Shown: positions 32,507 to 41,676 of the stretch, one piece after another
Position numbering within the stretch: the stretch's first letter is position 1
Layout: each line of letters starts with the position of its first letter
Assembly: GCF_030817215.1 (NCBI RefSeq)
Contig: NZ_JAUSZA010000001.1
Location: forward strand, 2,268,501-2,332,500
Reading direction: 5' to 3'
From: Paenibacillus sp. V4I3
Lineage (GTDB): Bacteria > Bacillota > Bacilli > Paenibacillales > NBRC-103111
Length of the DNA: 64,000 nt
The notes under the pieces: generated by a model
The model's input: the letters and a program-made list of their open reading frames with translations, nothing else
Told to the model about the DNA's origin: nothing
The model's database searches: none
Made by a program: the position numbers and the translations under genes

Positions 32507-33376
32507 GTGAAACAACAAACCTATTGGCAAACGACAATCATGTATATCATTTCCATCGCCGTCTGCATCGTCATGGTCGTCCCGTTTGTATGGAGTCTTA
32601 TCACTTCCATCCGTCCGGATGAAGAGATTTTCATGCTGCCGATTCAATGGATTCCTTCTAGCATAACGTTGGAGCATTATCGCAAGGCGTTTGAGCTCGT
32701 TCCATTTGGTCTGTATTTTTGGAATTCCTTTTACCTTGCGTTCATGGGAGTGCTCTTCAACTTGCTATTTGGCTCTTTAAGCGGTTATGCCTTCGCTAAG
32801 CTTCATTTCCGTGGAAGAGATACGATGTTCAAAATTCTGCTCGCTGCCATGATGATACCTGGTGTTGTGACGATGATCCCGCAATTTTTTGTGCTGAAGC
32901 ACATTCCTTTCCTGGGAGGAAATGATTGGCTGGGCGGTGGCGGCAATGGCTTGCTCAATTCATTTTGGGCGATTATTTTGCCAGGAGCGTCGGGATCCTT
33001 TGCGGTATTTTTTATGAGGCAATTTTTCGTCTCTTTACCTAGTGATTTGCAAGAAGTGGCTCGAATTGAAGGCAGCGGGGAGCTTCGTATCTTTTGGAAC
33101 ATTTATATTCCACTCGCGAAGCCGGCGTTGGCTACACTCGGCATATTTACCTTTCAAGCAGGCTGGAACAGCTTTCTCGGCCCGCTCATTATGCTTAACG
33201 ACCCTGCCAAGAAAACGATTCAGCTAGGCTTAGCTGCTTTTACTTATAACAAACAGGTCGACTTCGGCCCGTTGATGGCAGGTGCTTTAATTGCGGTAGT
33301 GCCGATCCTGATCTTGTTCCTGCTGCTGCAGAAGTATTTTGTGCAAGGAATCGCTTTTACAGGAACGAAAGGATAG
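32507..33376 (+). CDS. ABC sugar transporter permease (MalG/UgpE type)
   Basis: The second channel subunit (289 aa) has six hydrophobic segments and the EAA loop LQEVARIEGSGELRIFWNIY, followed by IPLAKPALATLGIFTF. The start is GTG at 32507 with GGAGGG about 7 bases upstream, 12 bases after the previous gene. A glycine-rich loop (LGGGGNGLLNSF) lies between the third and fourth segments. It works with the binding protein at 30228 to import manno-oligosaccharides. Confidence 0.93.
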   Translation: MKQQTYWQTTIMYIISIAVCIVMVVPFVWSLITSIRPDEEIFMLPIQWIPSSITLEHYRKAFELVPFGLYFWNSFYLAFMGVLFNLLFGSLSGYAFAKLHFRGRDTMFKILLAAMMIPGVVTMIPQFFVLKHIPFLGGNDWLGGGGNGLLNSFWAIILPGASGSFAVFFMRQFFVSLPSDLQEVARIEGSGELRIFWNIYIPLAKPALATLGIFTFQAGWNSFLGPLIMLNDPAKKTIQLGLAAFTYNKQVDFGPLMAGALIAVVPILILFLLLQKYFVQGIAFTGTKG

Positions 33377-33406
33377 TACGCAAGTCGGACAGATAGGTGA
33401 AGCGAA

Positions 33407-34588
33407 TTGACAATTCGATTAAAAATGATCATAGCCCTGATGATTGTTGGGATAGGCATCATCATGGCTGCTAGCTGGGGAGTGGAGACAATGGACAATA
33501 ACAATAAGATGACCGATGTGCAAGTGAGCACAAATAGAGAAACCTGGGAGCAGCGTGCGGATCTTGCGCAAGCCGGTCTGCTAAAGCAATATTGGAATGG
33601 AAAGTTGAACTTATTCGATAATTTGTCGCCTTGCAACGATCTATGCAATGAGAAGTTCCATTATTGGTGGCAAGCGCATGGTGTAGATACGCTGGTGGAC
33701 GCTTATGCGAGAACGGGCGATGCGGCGTATAAGGGATACCTGGCGAACATGTATCAGGGGATTTTGGACCGCAATGGCGGCGTATTGCCGAATGATTTCT
33801 ACGATGATATGGAATGGTTGGCTTTAGCTTGGCTCCGTGCTTATAACGCTACAGGCGAGGAGAAATACAAGGAAGCCGCGATTGAGCTTTGGGAAGATAT
33901 TAAGACGGGCTGGAACGAAGAGCAAGGCGGGGGCATTGCATGGCGCAAGCCGCAGCTTGATTATAAGAATACGCCGGCGAATGCTCCAGCAGTCATTCTA
34001 GCTGCTAGATTATATAAGCAGTTCGGCAAGTCGGAGGATCTAGCTTGGGCGAAAAAGATTTACGATTGGCAGAAAGCCAATCTCGTTGATCCGGACACGG
34101 GCTTCGTCTGGGATGGGAAAAACCGAGAGGGAGACGGCAAGATTGATAAGGGTTGGGAATTCTCTTATTGCCAAGGTGTTTACATCGGAGCAGGGGTAGC
34201 GCTGTATCAGGCGACTGGGGACAAGAGCTATCTGACCGATGCAGCCCGGACGGCACATGCTTCCAAGATCAGGCTGGCCAGTCCGGCAACAGGCATGCTG
34301 CCAAGTGAAAGCAATGGAGACGGCGGCTTGTTCAAAGGGATATACGTCCGTTATTTGGCGGAGCTCGTTCTTGCGGACCCTGGTCAGAAGGAGTCGCTTG
34401 AGCTTCTTGTAACGAATGCAGACAGTCTCTGGAAGTACGGGAGAGATGAGCAGCGCGTAATGTTCAGTAAATCATGGGCGGCAACACCTGAGCCTGCTGA
34501 GGATTTGAGCGTGAATCTGAGCGGCGTTATGCTGCTGGAGCGTATGGCTACGCTGGAGAAGCAAGGATTGCTGAAACAGAACGAATAA
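33407..34588 (+). CDS. GH76 endo-alpha-1,6-mannanase, exported
   Basis: The first 25 residues form a signal peptide or membrane anchor (LKMIIALMIVGIGIIMAA). The rest is a glycoside hydrolase family 76 (alpha/alpha)6 barrel: YWWQAHGVDTLVDAYARTG, the catalytic aspartate pair in NDFYDDMEWLALAWLRAY, GGGIAWRKPQLDYKNTPANA and EFSYCQGVYIGAG. Length 393 aa. The start is TTG at 33407 with AGGTGA 7 bases before. It cuts the alpha-1,6-mannose backbone of yeast-type mannan outside the cell. It has no clear lipobox or sorting motif, so it may be released or held by an uncleaved helix. Confidence 0.93.
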   Translation: MTIRLKMIIALMIVGIGIIMAASWGVETMDNNNKMTDVQVSTNRETWEQRADLAQAGLLKQYWNGKLNLFDNLSPCNDLCNEKFHYWWQAHGVDTLVDAYARTGDAAYKGYLANMYQGILDRNGGVLPNDFYDDMEWLALAWLRAYNATGEEKYKEAAIELWEDIKTGWNEEQGGGIAWRKPQLDYKNTPANAPAVILAARLYKQFGKSEDLAWAKKIYDWQKANLVDPDTGFVWDGKNREGDGKIDKGWEFSYCQGVYIGAGVALYQATGDKSYLTDAARTAHASKIRLASPATGMLPSESNGDGGLFKGIYVRYLAELVLADPGQKESLELLVTNADSLWKYGRDEQRVMFSKSWAATPEPAEDLSVNLSGVMLLERMATLEKQGLLKQNE

Positions 34589-34652
34589 ATTAAGAACAGG
34601 GGCAGCCGAAAATCTGTCCCTTTATTTTCAATACAGAGGAGTCGAGGGATAG

Positions 34653-35684
34653 ATGAATGCGGCAGCGATGGCAGAACAACTGCAAACGACTTTGCACAAG
34701 CTTTATTGGAATCCAGATATACAGATTATGAATCAATGGGACGACAGTTTAACAGTCAATCGCCCTGACGAAAATTACTATTATTGGTGGCAAGCACATG
34801 CTGCGGATGTATTACTTGACGGCTACGCGCGAAACGGCAATGTGGACTATTTGAACCGATTAGAGCAGCTGTTCCACGGCATTCTTCGCTCTAACGGAGG
34901 AACGTTTCGCCATCAGTATTATGATGATATGCAGTGGATGGCTCTGGCTTGGCTAAGGGCTTACGACATGACTGGTGCTCAGATGTACCGGGAGAGTGTT
35001 GCCGACTTGTGGGAAGACATCCGAGGTGGATGGAATGCGTATATGGGCGGAGGGATTGCTTGGCGAAAAAATCAGCTCGATTACAAAAACACGCCAGCTA
35101 ACGCTCCAGCGGCTATCCTAGCTGCACGCTTATTTCAACGATTTGGCGATGAGGCTGATCTGGCGTGGGCGCAAGAAATCTATGATTGGAACAAAAGGAT
35201 GTTAACCGATCCCGCTGACGGGTTCGTGTGGGATGGCATCAATCGGCTCGGGGACGAGAAAATAGATAGGGACTGGCAGTTTACTTATTGTCAGGGCGTC
35301 TTCATTGGGGCAGGACTCGAATTATACACCTGCACAAGGGATTCAACTTATCTAGAGGGTGCCTGCCGCACGGTAATTGCGGTGAAGAGCCGATTGTGCG
35401 ACAGTGCTACGGGGATGCTGCCCGATGAAGGAATCGACGATACAGGTTTATTTAAAGGAATACTGATCAGGTACCTGCTGAGGTTGGTGGATATTTACCC
35501 CGAATTTGAGCTGCCAGCTGAGATTATTGAACAAAATGCGATCATGCTAATGGAGCATGGCCTAGACGGCATCGGACGTGTCGGTACAGATTGGAGAAAG
35601 CCCCCTGAAGGTTCCATTCAGCTAAGTGTTATGCTAAGCGGCGTTATATTACTGGAGGCGTATGCATCACTTCAAACGAAGTAG
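34653..35684 (+). CDS. GH76 endo-alpha-1,6-mannanase, cytoplasmic
   Basis: This 343-aa protein is a paralogue of the gene 65 bases upstream, with the same motifs (YWWQAHAADVLLDGYARNG; catalytic QYYDDMQWMALAWLRAYD; GGGIAWRKNQLDYKNTPANA; FTYCQGVFIGAG) but no signal peptide. It should therefore cut imported oligosaccharides inside the cell, complementing GH125. AGAGGAG lies about 14 bases before the ATG, a longer spacing than usual. The pair probably arose by duplication, with one copy losing or gaining the export signal. Confidence 0.92.
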   Translation: MNAAAMAEQLQTTLHKLYWNPDIQIMNQWDDSLTVNRPDENYYYWWQAHAADVLLDGYARNGNVDYLNRLEQLFHGILRSNGGTFRHQYYDDMQWMALAWLRAYDMTGAQMYRESVADLWEDIRGGWNAYMGGGIAWRKNQLDYKNTPANAPAAILAARLFQRFGDEADLAWAQEIYDWNKRMLTDPADGFVWDGINRLGDEKIDRDWQFTYCQGVFIGAGLELYTCTRDSTYLEGACRTVIAVKSRLCDSATGMLPDEGIDDTGLFKGILIRYLLRLVDIYPEFELPAEIIEQNAIMLMEHGLDGIGRVGTDWRKPPEGSIQLSVMLSGVILLEAYASLQTK

Positions 35685-35771
35685 AGACAAATTGGAGCTG
35701 AAGAGAGGTGAAATTTTGTAAAAATGAAAGCGTATTCATAGCGACTAGTTTTAACGAAGGGCGGTAAGACT

Positions 35772-35858
35772 ATGGCTGACAAAAGCGCCTCATTGGCGGA
35801 CGGTGAAGACGTGATTCAATGGCCTTTATCGGCAGCGGATAATATGACGACCAGTTAA
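35772..35858 (+). CDS. Possible small ORF (28 aa) after the mannan operon
   Basis: ATG at 35772 opens MADKSASLADGEDVIQWPLS and ends AADNMTTS. A weak site (AAGGGCGG) lies 8 bases upstream and a terminator follows at 35905. It is either a tiny gene or the 5' remnant of a lost one. Not recognised. Confidence 0.3.
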   Translation: MADKSASLADGEDVIQWPLSAADNMTTS

Positions 35859-35904
35859 TTCCGTTAAACTAATCAAGCATTTTTCCTATATATCAAAAAA
35901 AGCG

Positions 35905-35940
35905 AAAGAACCTATCCCAACCGAATGGGAAGGTTCTTTT
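35905..35940. terminator. Bidirectional terminator between mannan operon and glutaminase
   Basis: AAAGAACCT-ATCCCA pairs with TGGGA-AGGTTCTTT, with A runs on the left and T runs on the right. It serves the convergent genes on both sides. Confidence 0.88.
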
Positions 35941-35965
35941 TAGTATTATTTAAACTCTACTGTAT

Positions 35966-36919
35966 CTAAAATAAGCTCCAATCAAATTCCTGCGACAGCG
36001 TACCCAAAAGGTGAACGCCAGCTGTGCTGTTGCCTTTGCGGTTCAACGCCGGGCCGACCAAACCGATCCCGTATTGTCCGGGAACCATCGTTAAAATGCT
36101 CCCTGACACGCCGCTTTTGGCAGGCAGCCCAACGTTCATGGCGAATTCACCAGAGGCGTTGTACATACCACAGGTAAACATGAACGTCTTAGCGATCTGC
36201 ACGAATCGCCGCGGAATAAGGCGTTGATTACGAATCGGATCTACGCCATTATGCGCTAGTACGAGGGCCATTCTAGCCAAGTCGGTACAACTCACTTCGA
36301 CGGAACAATGGCTGAAATAGACGTTGAGGACGTCCTCAACGTCCCTATCCAGCACACCGTTGTCTTTCAGGAAGTAAGCTAATGAACGATTCCGGTGTGC
36401 GGTATCCGACTCAGATCGTAACACACTTTGATTAATTTCAAGTGAAGGATTATGAGCGATATCTCGGAAAAAATGTAGAATCCGTTCAACCTGCTCCGTA
36501 GGATCACTACCTGCAATCAAGGATGAAATCGCAATTGCCCCAGCATTGATAAGCGGGTTAAAGGGGATGCCGGGCTCGACGAGTTCGAGCTTCAGCATCG
36601 AGTTGAAATCGTCTCCGGTAGGCTCCATTCCCACCTTGGAGAATACAATCTCTTCACCGTTATCCATTAAGGCCAAAATTAGCGTAAATACTTTCGAAAT
36701 ACTTTGTAAGGTAAAACGGAAATCAGAATCGCCGGCCACAGAGATATTTCCTTCAGTATCCATAATACAGATACCTAAAACATCGGCTGGAGCGTTAGCA
36801 AGTTCAGGAATGTAGGAAGCAACATGTCCGTCTGATGTATGTGCCTTGCTCTCCGTAACCCACTGAGGCAAGTGTTCCTTGAGATGTTTCCATGTTTCTG
36901 CGTGTTGTGTATGACTCAT
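35966..36919 (-). CDS. glsA: Glutaminase A
   Basis: The enzyme hydrolyses glutamine to glutamate and ammonia in the cytoplasm. It is a serine-dependent beta-lactamase-like fold: FRFTLQSISKVFTLILAL carries the SxxK catalytic serine and lysine near residues 75-78. NPLINAGAIAISSLI, RSESDTAHRNRSLAYFLK, VYFSHCSVEVS, FMFTCGMYNASGEFA, and GLPAKSGVSGSILTMVP are all family signatures. Length 317 aa, normal. GGAAGGAATG precedes the ATG. Confidence 0.95.
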   Translation of the reverse strand: MSHTQHAETWKHLKEHLPQWVTESKAHTSDGHVASYIPELANAPADVLGICIMDTEGNISVAGDSDFRFTLQSISKVFTLILALMDNGEEIVFSKVGMEPTGDDFNSMLKLELVEPGIPFNPLINAGAIAISSLIAGSDPTEQVERILHFFRDIAHNPSLEINQSVLRSESDTAHRNRSLAYFLKDNGVLDRDVEDVLNVYFSHCSVEVSCTDLARMALVLAHNGVDPIRNQRLIPRRFVQIAKTFMFTCGMYNASGEFAMNVGLPAKSGVSGSILTMVPGQYGIGLVGPALNRKGNSTAGVHLLGTLSQEFDWSLF

Positions 36920-36945
36920 TCAGAAGTCATTCCTTCCTCATTCTC

Positions 36946-37866
36946 TTATGCTTTCCAAGCCTGTGGATGGTTATCACTGATAAGCTCCGTTGCACTTGCA
37001 TTCGCAATAACCTGTTCAGGGTTTTTACAGCCTGGAATGACCGTTGTAACGGCATCATGTTTCAAACACCAAGCTAATGCCCATTTGGCCATATCCATTC
37101 CTTCAGGAACTTCTTCTTTTTGGATGCGCTGCACATCCTCAAGCTTCTGTTTCACACTCTCGGCATCATGACGATGGCGAACGTCTGTGTTGCTGAATAC
37201 CGCACCAGGCTTATATTTACCGCTCAAATAGCCGCTAGCCAAAGGGACACGTGCTAATACGCCAAGATCTTGATTCACACAGGAAGGGAAAACAAGCTCT
37301 TCTGGGGCTCGATCCAAGCGGTTGTACACAACTTGAGTGGCTTTGGAATTGACCTTGCTGGAGGCGTCGGTTTGATGAATATTAGCATTACTACCAATGG
37401 ATGTTCCCAGATGACGGATTTTCCCGGCTTGAACTTGTTTGTCTAAAGTTGTCCAAAGCACATCATTATCAAATAAAGCATCTGGTCCGGAATGGAATTG
37501 ATATAAGTCAATGTAGTCCGTTTGCAAAGCTTTCAGAGAATCGTCCAGTTGTTTGATAACGCCTTCGGAACTGAAATCATCTGTTCGGGTGAACAGATCG
37601 TGGAAATGGTGGCCAAATTTTGTAGCCACGATCCAGTTATCGCGATTGCGGCGGGATAAGTAATTACCGATAAAAGATTCCGATAGATGGTCACCATAGC
37701 ATTCTGCTGTATCGATCAGATTTATACCAAGATCGGCTGCTTGATCGAGAATAGCATCTACTTCAGCTTGTGAGTAAGTAAGTCCCCACTCTCCGCCGAA
37801 CTGCCAAGTTCCAACACCTACAATGGAAACTTTCAAATCCGTTTTACCAAGTCTGCGATATTTCAT
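36946..37866 (-). CDS. Aldo/keto reductase
   Basis: An NADPH-dependent TIM-barrel reductase of 306 aa. It opens MKYRRLGKTDLKVSIVGVGT, has the catalytic tyrosine in INLIDTAECYGDHLSESFIG and the lysine in WIVATKFGHHFHD, then LQTDYIDLYQFHSGP. The C-terminal part AVTTVIPGCKNPEQVIANA binds the cofactor. AAAGGAG stands 8-9 bases before the ATG at 37866; the frame runs further upstream through a terminator, which excludes the longer version. It follows the MFS gene on the same strand but is separated from it by that terminator. Confidence 0.92.
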   Translation of the reverse strand: MKYRRLGKTDLKVSIVGVGTWQFGGEWGLTYSQAEVDAILDQAADLGINLIDTAECYGDHLSESFIGNYLSRRNRDNWIVATKFGHHFHDLFTRTDDFSSEGVIKQLDDSLKALQTDYIDLYQFHSGPDALFDNDVLWTTLDKQVQAGKIRHLGTSIGSNANIHQTDASSKVNSKATQVVYNRLDRAPEELVFPSCVNQDLGVLARVPLASGYLSGKYKPGAVFSNTDVRHRHDAESVKQKLEDVQRIQKEEVPEGMDMAKWALAWCLKHDAVTTVIPGCKNPEQVIANASATELISDNHPQAWKA

Positions 37867-37927
37867 GGCGAGCACTCTCCTTTTTTTAAGGTATCCAAGT
37901 TTATTAAACGCTATAGCTTGCTTCGTG

Positions 37928-39646
37928 TCAAAAAGAAAAGGCTCTTTCCTCTCCAATTAGAGAAAAGAGCCTTTTTGTATTAAGCGATTCCTGGCGAAAG
38001 TTCATTTTCGTTTTCTTTTTGGTTATTTGATTTCTTGGATTTGCGGTCAGAAACTTTAATGTTACCAATAACAGTGTCAGAACAGCCCCAAGTAAAACGA
38101 ACACTAAGCCTACAATAAACACTTGGTGAAGCGATGTAACCAGGGCATTTTTTAGAATTGGCAGCATGTGCTCCACGAATTCTTTTGGCATTTTGGCCAA
38201 GGTTTCAGGACTTAGTAAGGAAGAATATAAAGTTTGTGGATTGGTATGAATCATATCCGTCATTTCTGTAGCCAGCCCGTTTGCTTCCGCGGGAAGCTGA
38301 TTGACAACAGGAGTTAAATCTTGTTCTAACAGCACAGTTGACTTGTGGTTCATAATGGCTCCGAGAATCGTCATACCGAATGTACCGCCAATTTGACGGA
38401 AGAATTGACTGGATGACGTAACGACACCAAGCTCGGATTTCGGAAAGCTCTCTTGTAAAGCAAGTGTTAGGATTGGCATAACTAGACCCATACCTAGACC
38501 AAGAATCAACATATAACTTGAAGCGATCAACTTCGTCGTGCTTATGCCCATGGTGCCAAGGAAATAGAAACCGATAGCCATAATAATCATACCACCAAGC
38601 ATTTGCTTACGAACACCGATTTTTTGAATGAATTGACCGGAAACAACGCTGGCTGCAATCATTGTAATCATGAGCGGCGTCATCACTGTACCTGATGCTG
38701 AAGCACTGATACCGACAATGCCTTGCATGAAGAGAGGAACGAACATAATAGCTCCGAACATACCGACAGCCATAAGGAATCCTACACCGTTAATTGTTGT
38801 AAATGTTCTATTTTTAAATAACCGAACAGGAAGGATCGGCTCATCTGCTTTACTTTCAATAATAACGAAGGAAACCAAGGATACAATGGCCAGCGCAAAA
38901 AGCCCAATAATTTGCCATGAGAACCAAGCAAAATCTTTACCGCCAAAAGTTAATGCAAGCAGTAAGCTGACGACCCCGACAATCATGGTGACAATACCCG
39001 GAATATCGAACTTTACTTTGCCGTTTGCTTTATGCTTCGGTAATGCAATTGCAATTAAGACAACAGCAAGGATACCGACAGGAAGGTTGATGTAGAATAC
39101 CCAACGCCAATTCAATGCGTCAACAATCCAACCACCGACTTGGGGGCCAATAACCGATGATAAACCGAAGATCGCACCGAATACGCCCTGCCATTTGGCA
39201 CGTTGTTTACCTGTAAATAAGTCTCCGATAATAATCATCGCCATGGGCATCATAATACCACCGCCAACACCTTGCAAACCGCGGAATAGGATCAGCTCGG
39301 TCATGTTTTGAGACATCCCGCATAAGGCGGAAGCCGCGATAAAGATAACTAAACCTGTTACATAAATGACACGACGACCAATTAAATCAGCAAGTTTACC
39401 TGCAATTGGAACGACAACCGTTGATGTTAACATGTAAGCAGTAGTCAACCAAGCCATGAGACCAAGACCGCCGAATTCACCAACGATACGCGGCATAGCC
39501 GTTCCAACAATTGTTCCGTCTAAAGCGCCAAATAGCATGGCAATAATAAGTCCGGTAAGCAGGAGACCACGATTTTTGAGTTCTGGTGCTGCTGCTTCTA
39601 TAGATTTCTCTGAAGCTATTTTTTGTATGTTTTCCAAATGTACCAC
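37928..39646 (-). CDS. DHA2-type MFS drug efflux transporter (EmrB/QacA family)
   Basis: The 14-segment transporter shows motif A (GKLADLIGRRVIYVTGL), LDGTIVGTAMPRIVGEF at the first segment, GLQGVGGGIMMPMAM and WRWVFYINLPVGILAVVL, all typical of DHA2 proton-drug antiporters. A MarR gene 18 bases upstream on the same strand probably represses it. The C-terminus is odd: the frame reads through the intrinsic terminator at 37936-37976 and ends RLFSLIGEERAFSF. In another frame the last segment continues into GNIKVSDRKSKKSNNQKENE and stops at 37980, right before the terminator. One base missing near 38065 would explain this, so the natural end is probably 37980. Confidence 0.9.
   Translation of the reverse strand: MVHLENIQKIASEKSIEAAAPELKNRGLLLTGLIIAMLFGALDGTIVGTAMPRIVGEFGGLGLMAWLTTAYMLTSTVVVPIAGKLADLIGRRVIYVTGLVIFIAASALCGMSQNMTELILFRGLQGVGGGIMMPMAMIIIGDLFTGKQRAKWQGVFGAIFGLSSVIGPQVGGWIVDALNWRWVFYINLPVGILAVVLIAIALPKHKANGKVKFDIPGIVTMIVGVVSLLLALTFGGKDFAWFSWQIIGLFALAIVSLVSFVIIESKADEPILPVRLFKNRTFTTINGVGFLMAVGMFGAIMFVPLFMQGIVGISASASGTVMTPLMITMIAASVVSGQFIQKIGVRKQMLGGMIIMAIGFYFLGTMGISTTKLIASSYMLILGLGMGLVMPILTLALQESFPKSELGVVTSSSQFFRQIGGTFGMTILGAIMNHKSTVLLEQDLTPVVNQLPAEANGLATEMTDMIHTNPQTLYSSLLSPETLAKMPKEFVEHMLPILKNALVTSLHQVFIVGLVFVLLGAVLTLLLVTLKFLTANPRNQITKKKTKMNFRQESLNTKRLFSLIGEERAFSF
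37936..37976 (-). terminator. Intrinsic terminator after the MFS gene
   Basis: AAAAGGCTCTTT pairs with AAAGAGCCTTTT (12 bp). It lies inside the annotated frame of the MFS gene, which supports a frameshift upstream of it. Confidence 0.85.
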
Positions 39647-39663
39647 TCCTTAATGAGATGAAA

Positions 39664-40092
39664 TTAATAATAATCAGTAAGTTTTTCAAAAGCACTCACA
39701 AGAATTCGCATTTCTTCAGGGGGAAGCTGTGACAGTCCACGAGCAATCACTTCTTTCTGGACATCTTCCGCTTGTTTGAGTATGGCTTTCCCGGTTTCGG
39801 TTATTTCAACCAGCACGATCCGTCGATCTGTCTCATGGTGTTTCCGAATAACATGCCCACTTTGGACAAGTCGATCAATCATAACAGTGATCGCACTTGG
39901 TTTAACGCCCAGTTTCTCAGCAAGATGAGTTTGTTTCGGAGCGCCTTCTTTAGAAATCATGAATAACATGAATATTTGTGGCTTCGTTAACTCCGAATTT
40001 AACTGGCTAAGTACAGTGTGGCTAATTTTCCGATGTGCGGTTTCAAATGTTGTGCGGAAACGATTCGTATAAGCAATCAGTTCATCTTCCAT
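39664..40092 (-). CDS. MarR family transcriptional regulator
   Basis: This 142-aa regulator has the winged helix THLAEKLGVKPSAITVMIDR and the wing VIRKHHETDRRIVLVEITE. GGAGGATT lies 7-8 bases before the ATG. It is followed by the DHA2 efflux gene after 18 bases, a standard MarR-efflux operon, so it likely responds to a drug-like ligand and represses both genes. Two dyads (TAAACA-N6-TGTTTA and TTAAAC-T-GTTTAA) upstream are its probable operators. Confidence 0.93.
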   Translation of the reverse strand: MEDELIAYTNRFRTTFETAHRKISHTVLSQLNSELTKPQIFMLFMISKEGAPKQTHLAEKLGVKPSAITVMIDRLVQSGHVIRKHHETDRRIVLVEITETGKAILKQAEDVQKEVIARGLSQLPPEEMRILVSAFEKLTDYY

Positions 40093-40133
40093 ATCGAAAT
40101 CCTCCTTACTACTTAATTAAAGTATAAAATCAT

Positions 40134-40177
40134 TAAACAATAAAATGTTTATATGAATTAATATTTAAACTGTTTAA
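40134..40177. promoter_or_regulatory. Probable MarR operators upstream of the efflux operon
   Basis: TAAACA-AATAAAA-type spacer-TGTTTA (40134-40151) and TTAAAC-T-GTTTAA (40165-40177) are two inverted repeats with the same half-site, 42-85 bases before the MarR start. Confidence 0.55.
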
Positions 40178-40286
40178 GTAAAATATACGCCGATGATGTT
40201 TCGAAGTCAACAGGGAAATTCAGTGCCCAAGGCTAGTTCACTTGCATATCAGGCATATCTTGCATATAATAATTGATACACATACG

Positions 40287-40575
40287 CGAAAATGCTTTGA
40301 CGGAGAAGAGTACGCAGTGCTTCTTGACAGGGAGGGAAAGCCAATGATTGAGAGCTATCCCCGAGAATTAGGCTGCTGAAGTTCGCTCCCGAGCAGTCCT
40401 TTGAACGGAAGCTTAACCAATAGCTTCTAATTAGAAGGAACCGGACACATCGTCCGTTATCTGAAATGAAGTGAGAATCGTTTATTTGGCTTATTTGCCG
40501 GTGAATGAATCTAATTAGGGTGGTACCACGGCTTTTCGTCCCTTGTGAGGGAGCGGAAAGTCTTTTTTGTGTTTT
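40287..40575 (+). promoter_or_regulatory. T-box riboswitch (tRNA-Phe) controlling pheST
   Basis: The conserved T-box sequence AGGGTGGTACCACGG is at 40517-40531, followed by a terminator stem (CTTTTCGTCCCT with AGGGAGCGGAAAG) and a T run at about 40532-40567. Upstream, stem I begins near GGAGAAGAGTACGC, and CTGCTGAAGTTCGCTCCCG carries a TTC triplet suited as a phenylalanine specifier codon. Uncharged tRNA-Phe would stabilise the antiterminator and switch on pheST. The specifier is assigned from position and the downstream genes, not from a folded model. Confidence 0.92.
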
Positions 40576-40616
40576 CATTTAGGGTGATTCAGGGGCCTAA
40601 TTCAGGAGGGATTTCG

Positions 40617-41651
40617 ATGAAAGAGCGGTTGGAAGCTTTAAAGCAGGAAGCGCTGCAGGAGCTAAGCGGCGTACAAAGTCAGCAGGAGTTGAACGATTTA
40701 CGTATTAAGTATTTGGGCAAAAAAGGACCATTAACCGAGGTGTTACGCGGTATGGGCGCATTAAGTGCAGAAGAAAGACCCCTTATCGGCCAAGTAGCGA
40801 ACGACGTTCGTGCAGCCATCGAAACCGTTATTGAAGAGAAGCAAGCAGCGTACCAACAACAAGAAACAGAGAACAGACTTCGTGCGGAAATGATTGACGT
40901 AACGCTGCCAGGTCGTCCATCACAGCAAGGGGCCGTACATCCATTAAGCAAAGTTATTCAAGAAATTGAAGACATTTTCATTGGAATGGGGTACACCGTA
41001 GCTGAGGGTCCAGAGGTAGAGCAGGACTACTACAACTTTGAGGCGCTTAATCTGCCGAAGGATCACCCAGCTCGCGATATGCAGGACTCGTTCTATATCA
41101 CGGATGAGATTCTAATGCGTACACAAACCTCCCCAGTTCAAGTTAGAACGATGGAGAAACGCAAAGGGGAAGTTCCGATCAAAATCATTTGTCCGGGCAA
41201 AGTGTATCGCCGTGATGACGATGATGCAACACATTCCCATATGTTTACCCAAATCGAGGGTCTGGTGATCGACCGTAACGTGCGAATGAGTGATCTGAAA
41301 GGAACCTTGCTCCAATTCGTTCAAGAAATGTACGGCAAAGAGACGAGAATTCGCTTACGCCCAAGCTTCTTCCCATTCACAGAGCCAAGCGTAGAAGTGG
41401 ACGTGAGTTGTGCGATGTGTGGCGGCGTTGGTTGCCGTACATGCAAACAAACAGGATGGTTAGAAATTCTTGGAGCGGGCATGGTACATCCACGCGTTCT
41501 GGAGATGGGTGGATATGACCCGAAGGAATACACAGGATTTGCATTCGGAATGGGCGTTGAGCGCATTGCGATGCTGAAATACGGGATTGAAGATATTCGT
41601 CATTTCTACACGAACGATTTGCGGTTCTTAAAGCAATTCTTACACTTGTAA
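40617..41651 (+). CDS. pheS: Phenylalanyl-tRNA synthetase alpha subunit
   Basis: The class II synthetase catalytic subunit charges tRNA-Phe as an alpha2-beta2 complex with PheT. An N-terminal coiled coil ([20 protein letters not shown]) is followed by the catalytic core: motif 2-like region [40 protein letters not shown] and motif 3 [18 protein letters not shown] CxxC pair ([16 protein letters not shown]) may bind zinc. Length 344 aa. The ATG at 40617 follows AGGAGGG; the longer frame starts inside the T-box terminator and is excluded. Confidence 0.97.
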   Translation: MKERLEALKQEALQELSGVQSQQELNDLRIKYLGKKGPLTEVLRGMGALSAEERPLIGQVANDVRAAIETVIEEKQAAYQQQETENRLRAEMIDVTLPGRPSQQGAVHPLSKVIQEIEDIFIGMGYTVAEGPEVEQDYYNFEALNLPKDHPARDMQDSFYITDEILMRTQTSPVQVRTMEKRKGEVPIKIICPGKVYRRDDDDATHSHMFTQIEGLVIDRNVRMSDLKGTLLQFVQEMYGKETRIRLRPSFFPFTEPSVEVDVSCAMCGGVGCRTCKQTGWLEILGAGMVHPRVLEMGGYDPKEYTGFAFGMGVERIAMLKYGIEDIRHFYTNDLRFLKQFLHL

Positions 41652-41676
41652 GCATCAGGAAAAGGAGGGGTTAAGC

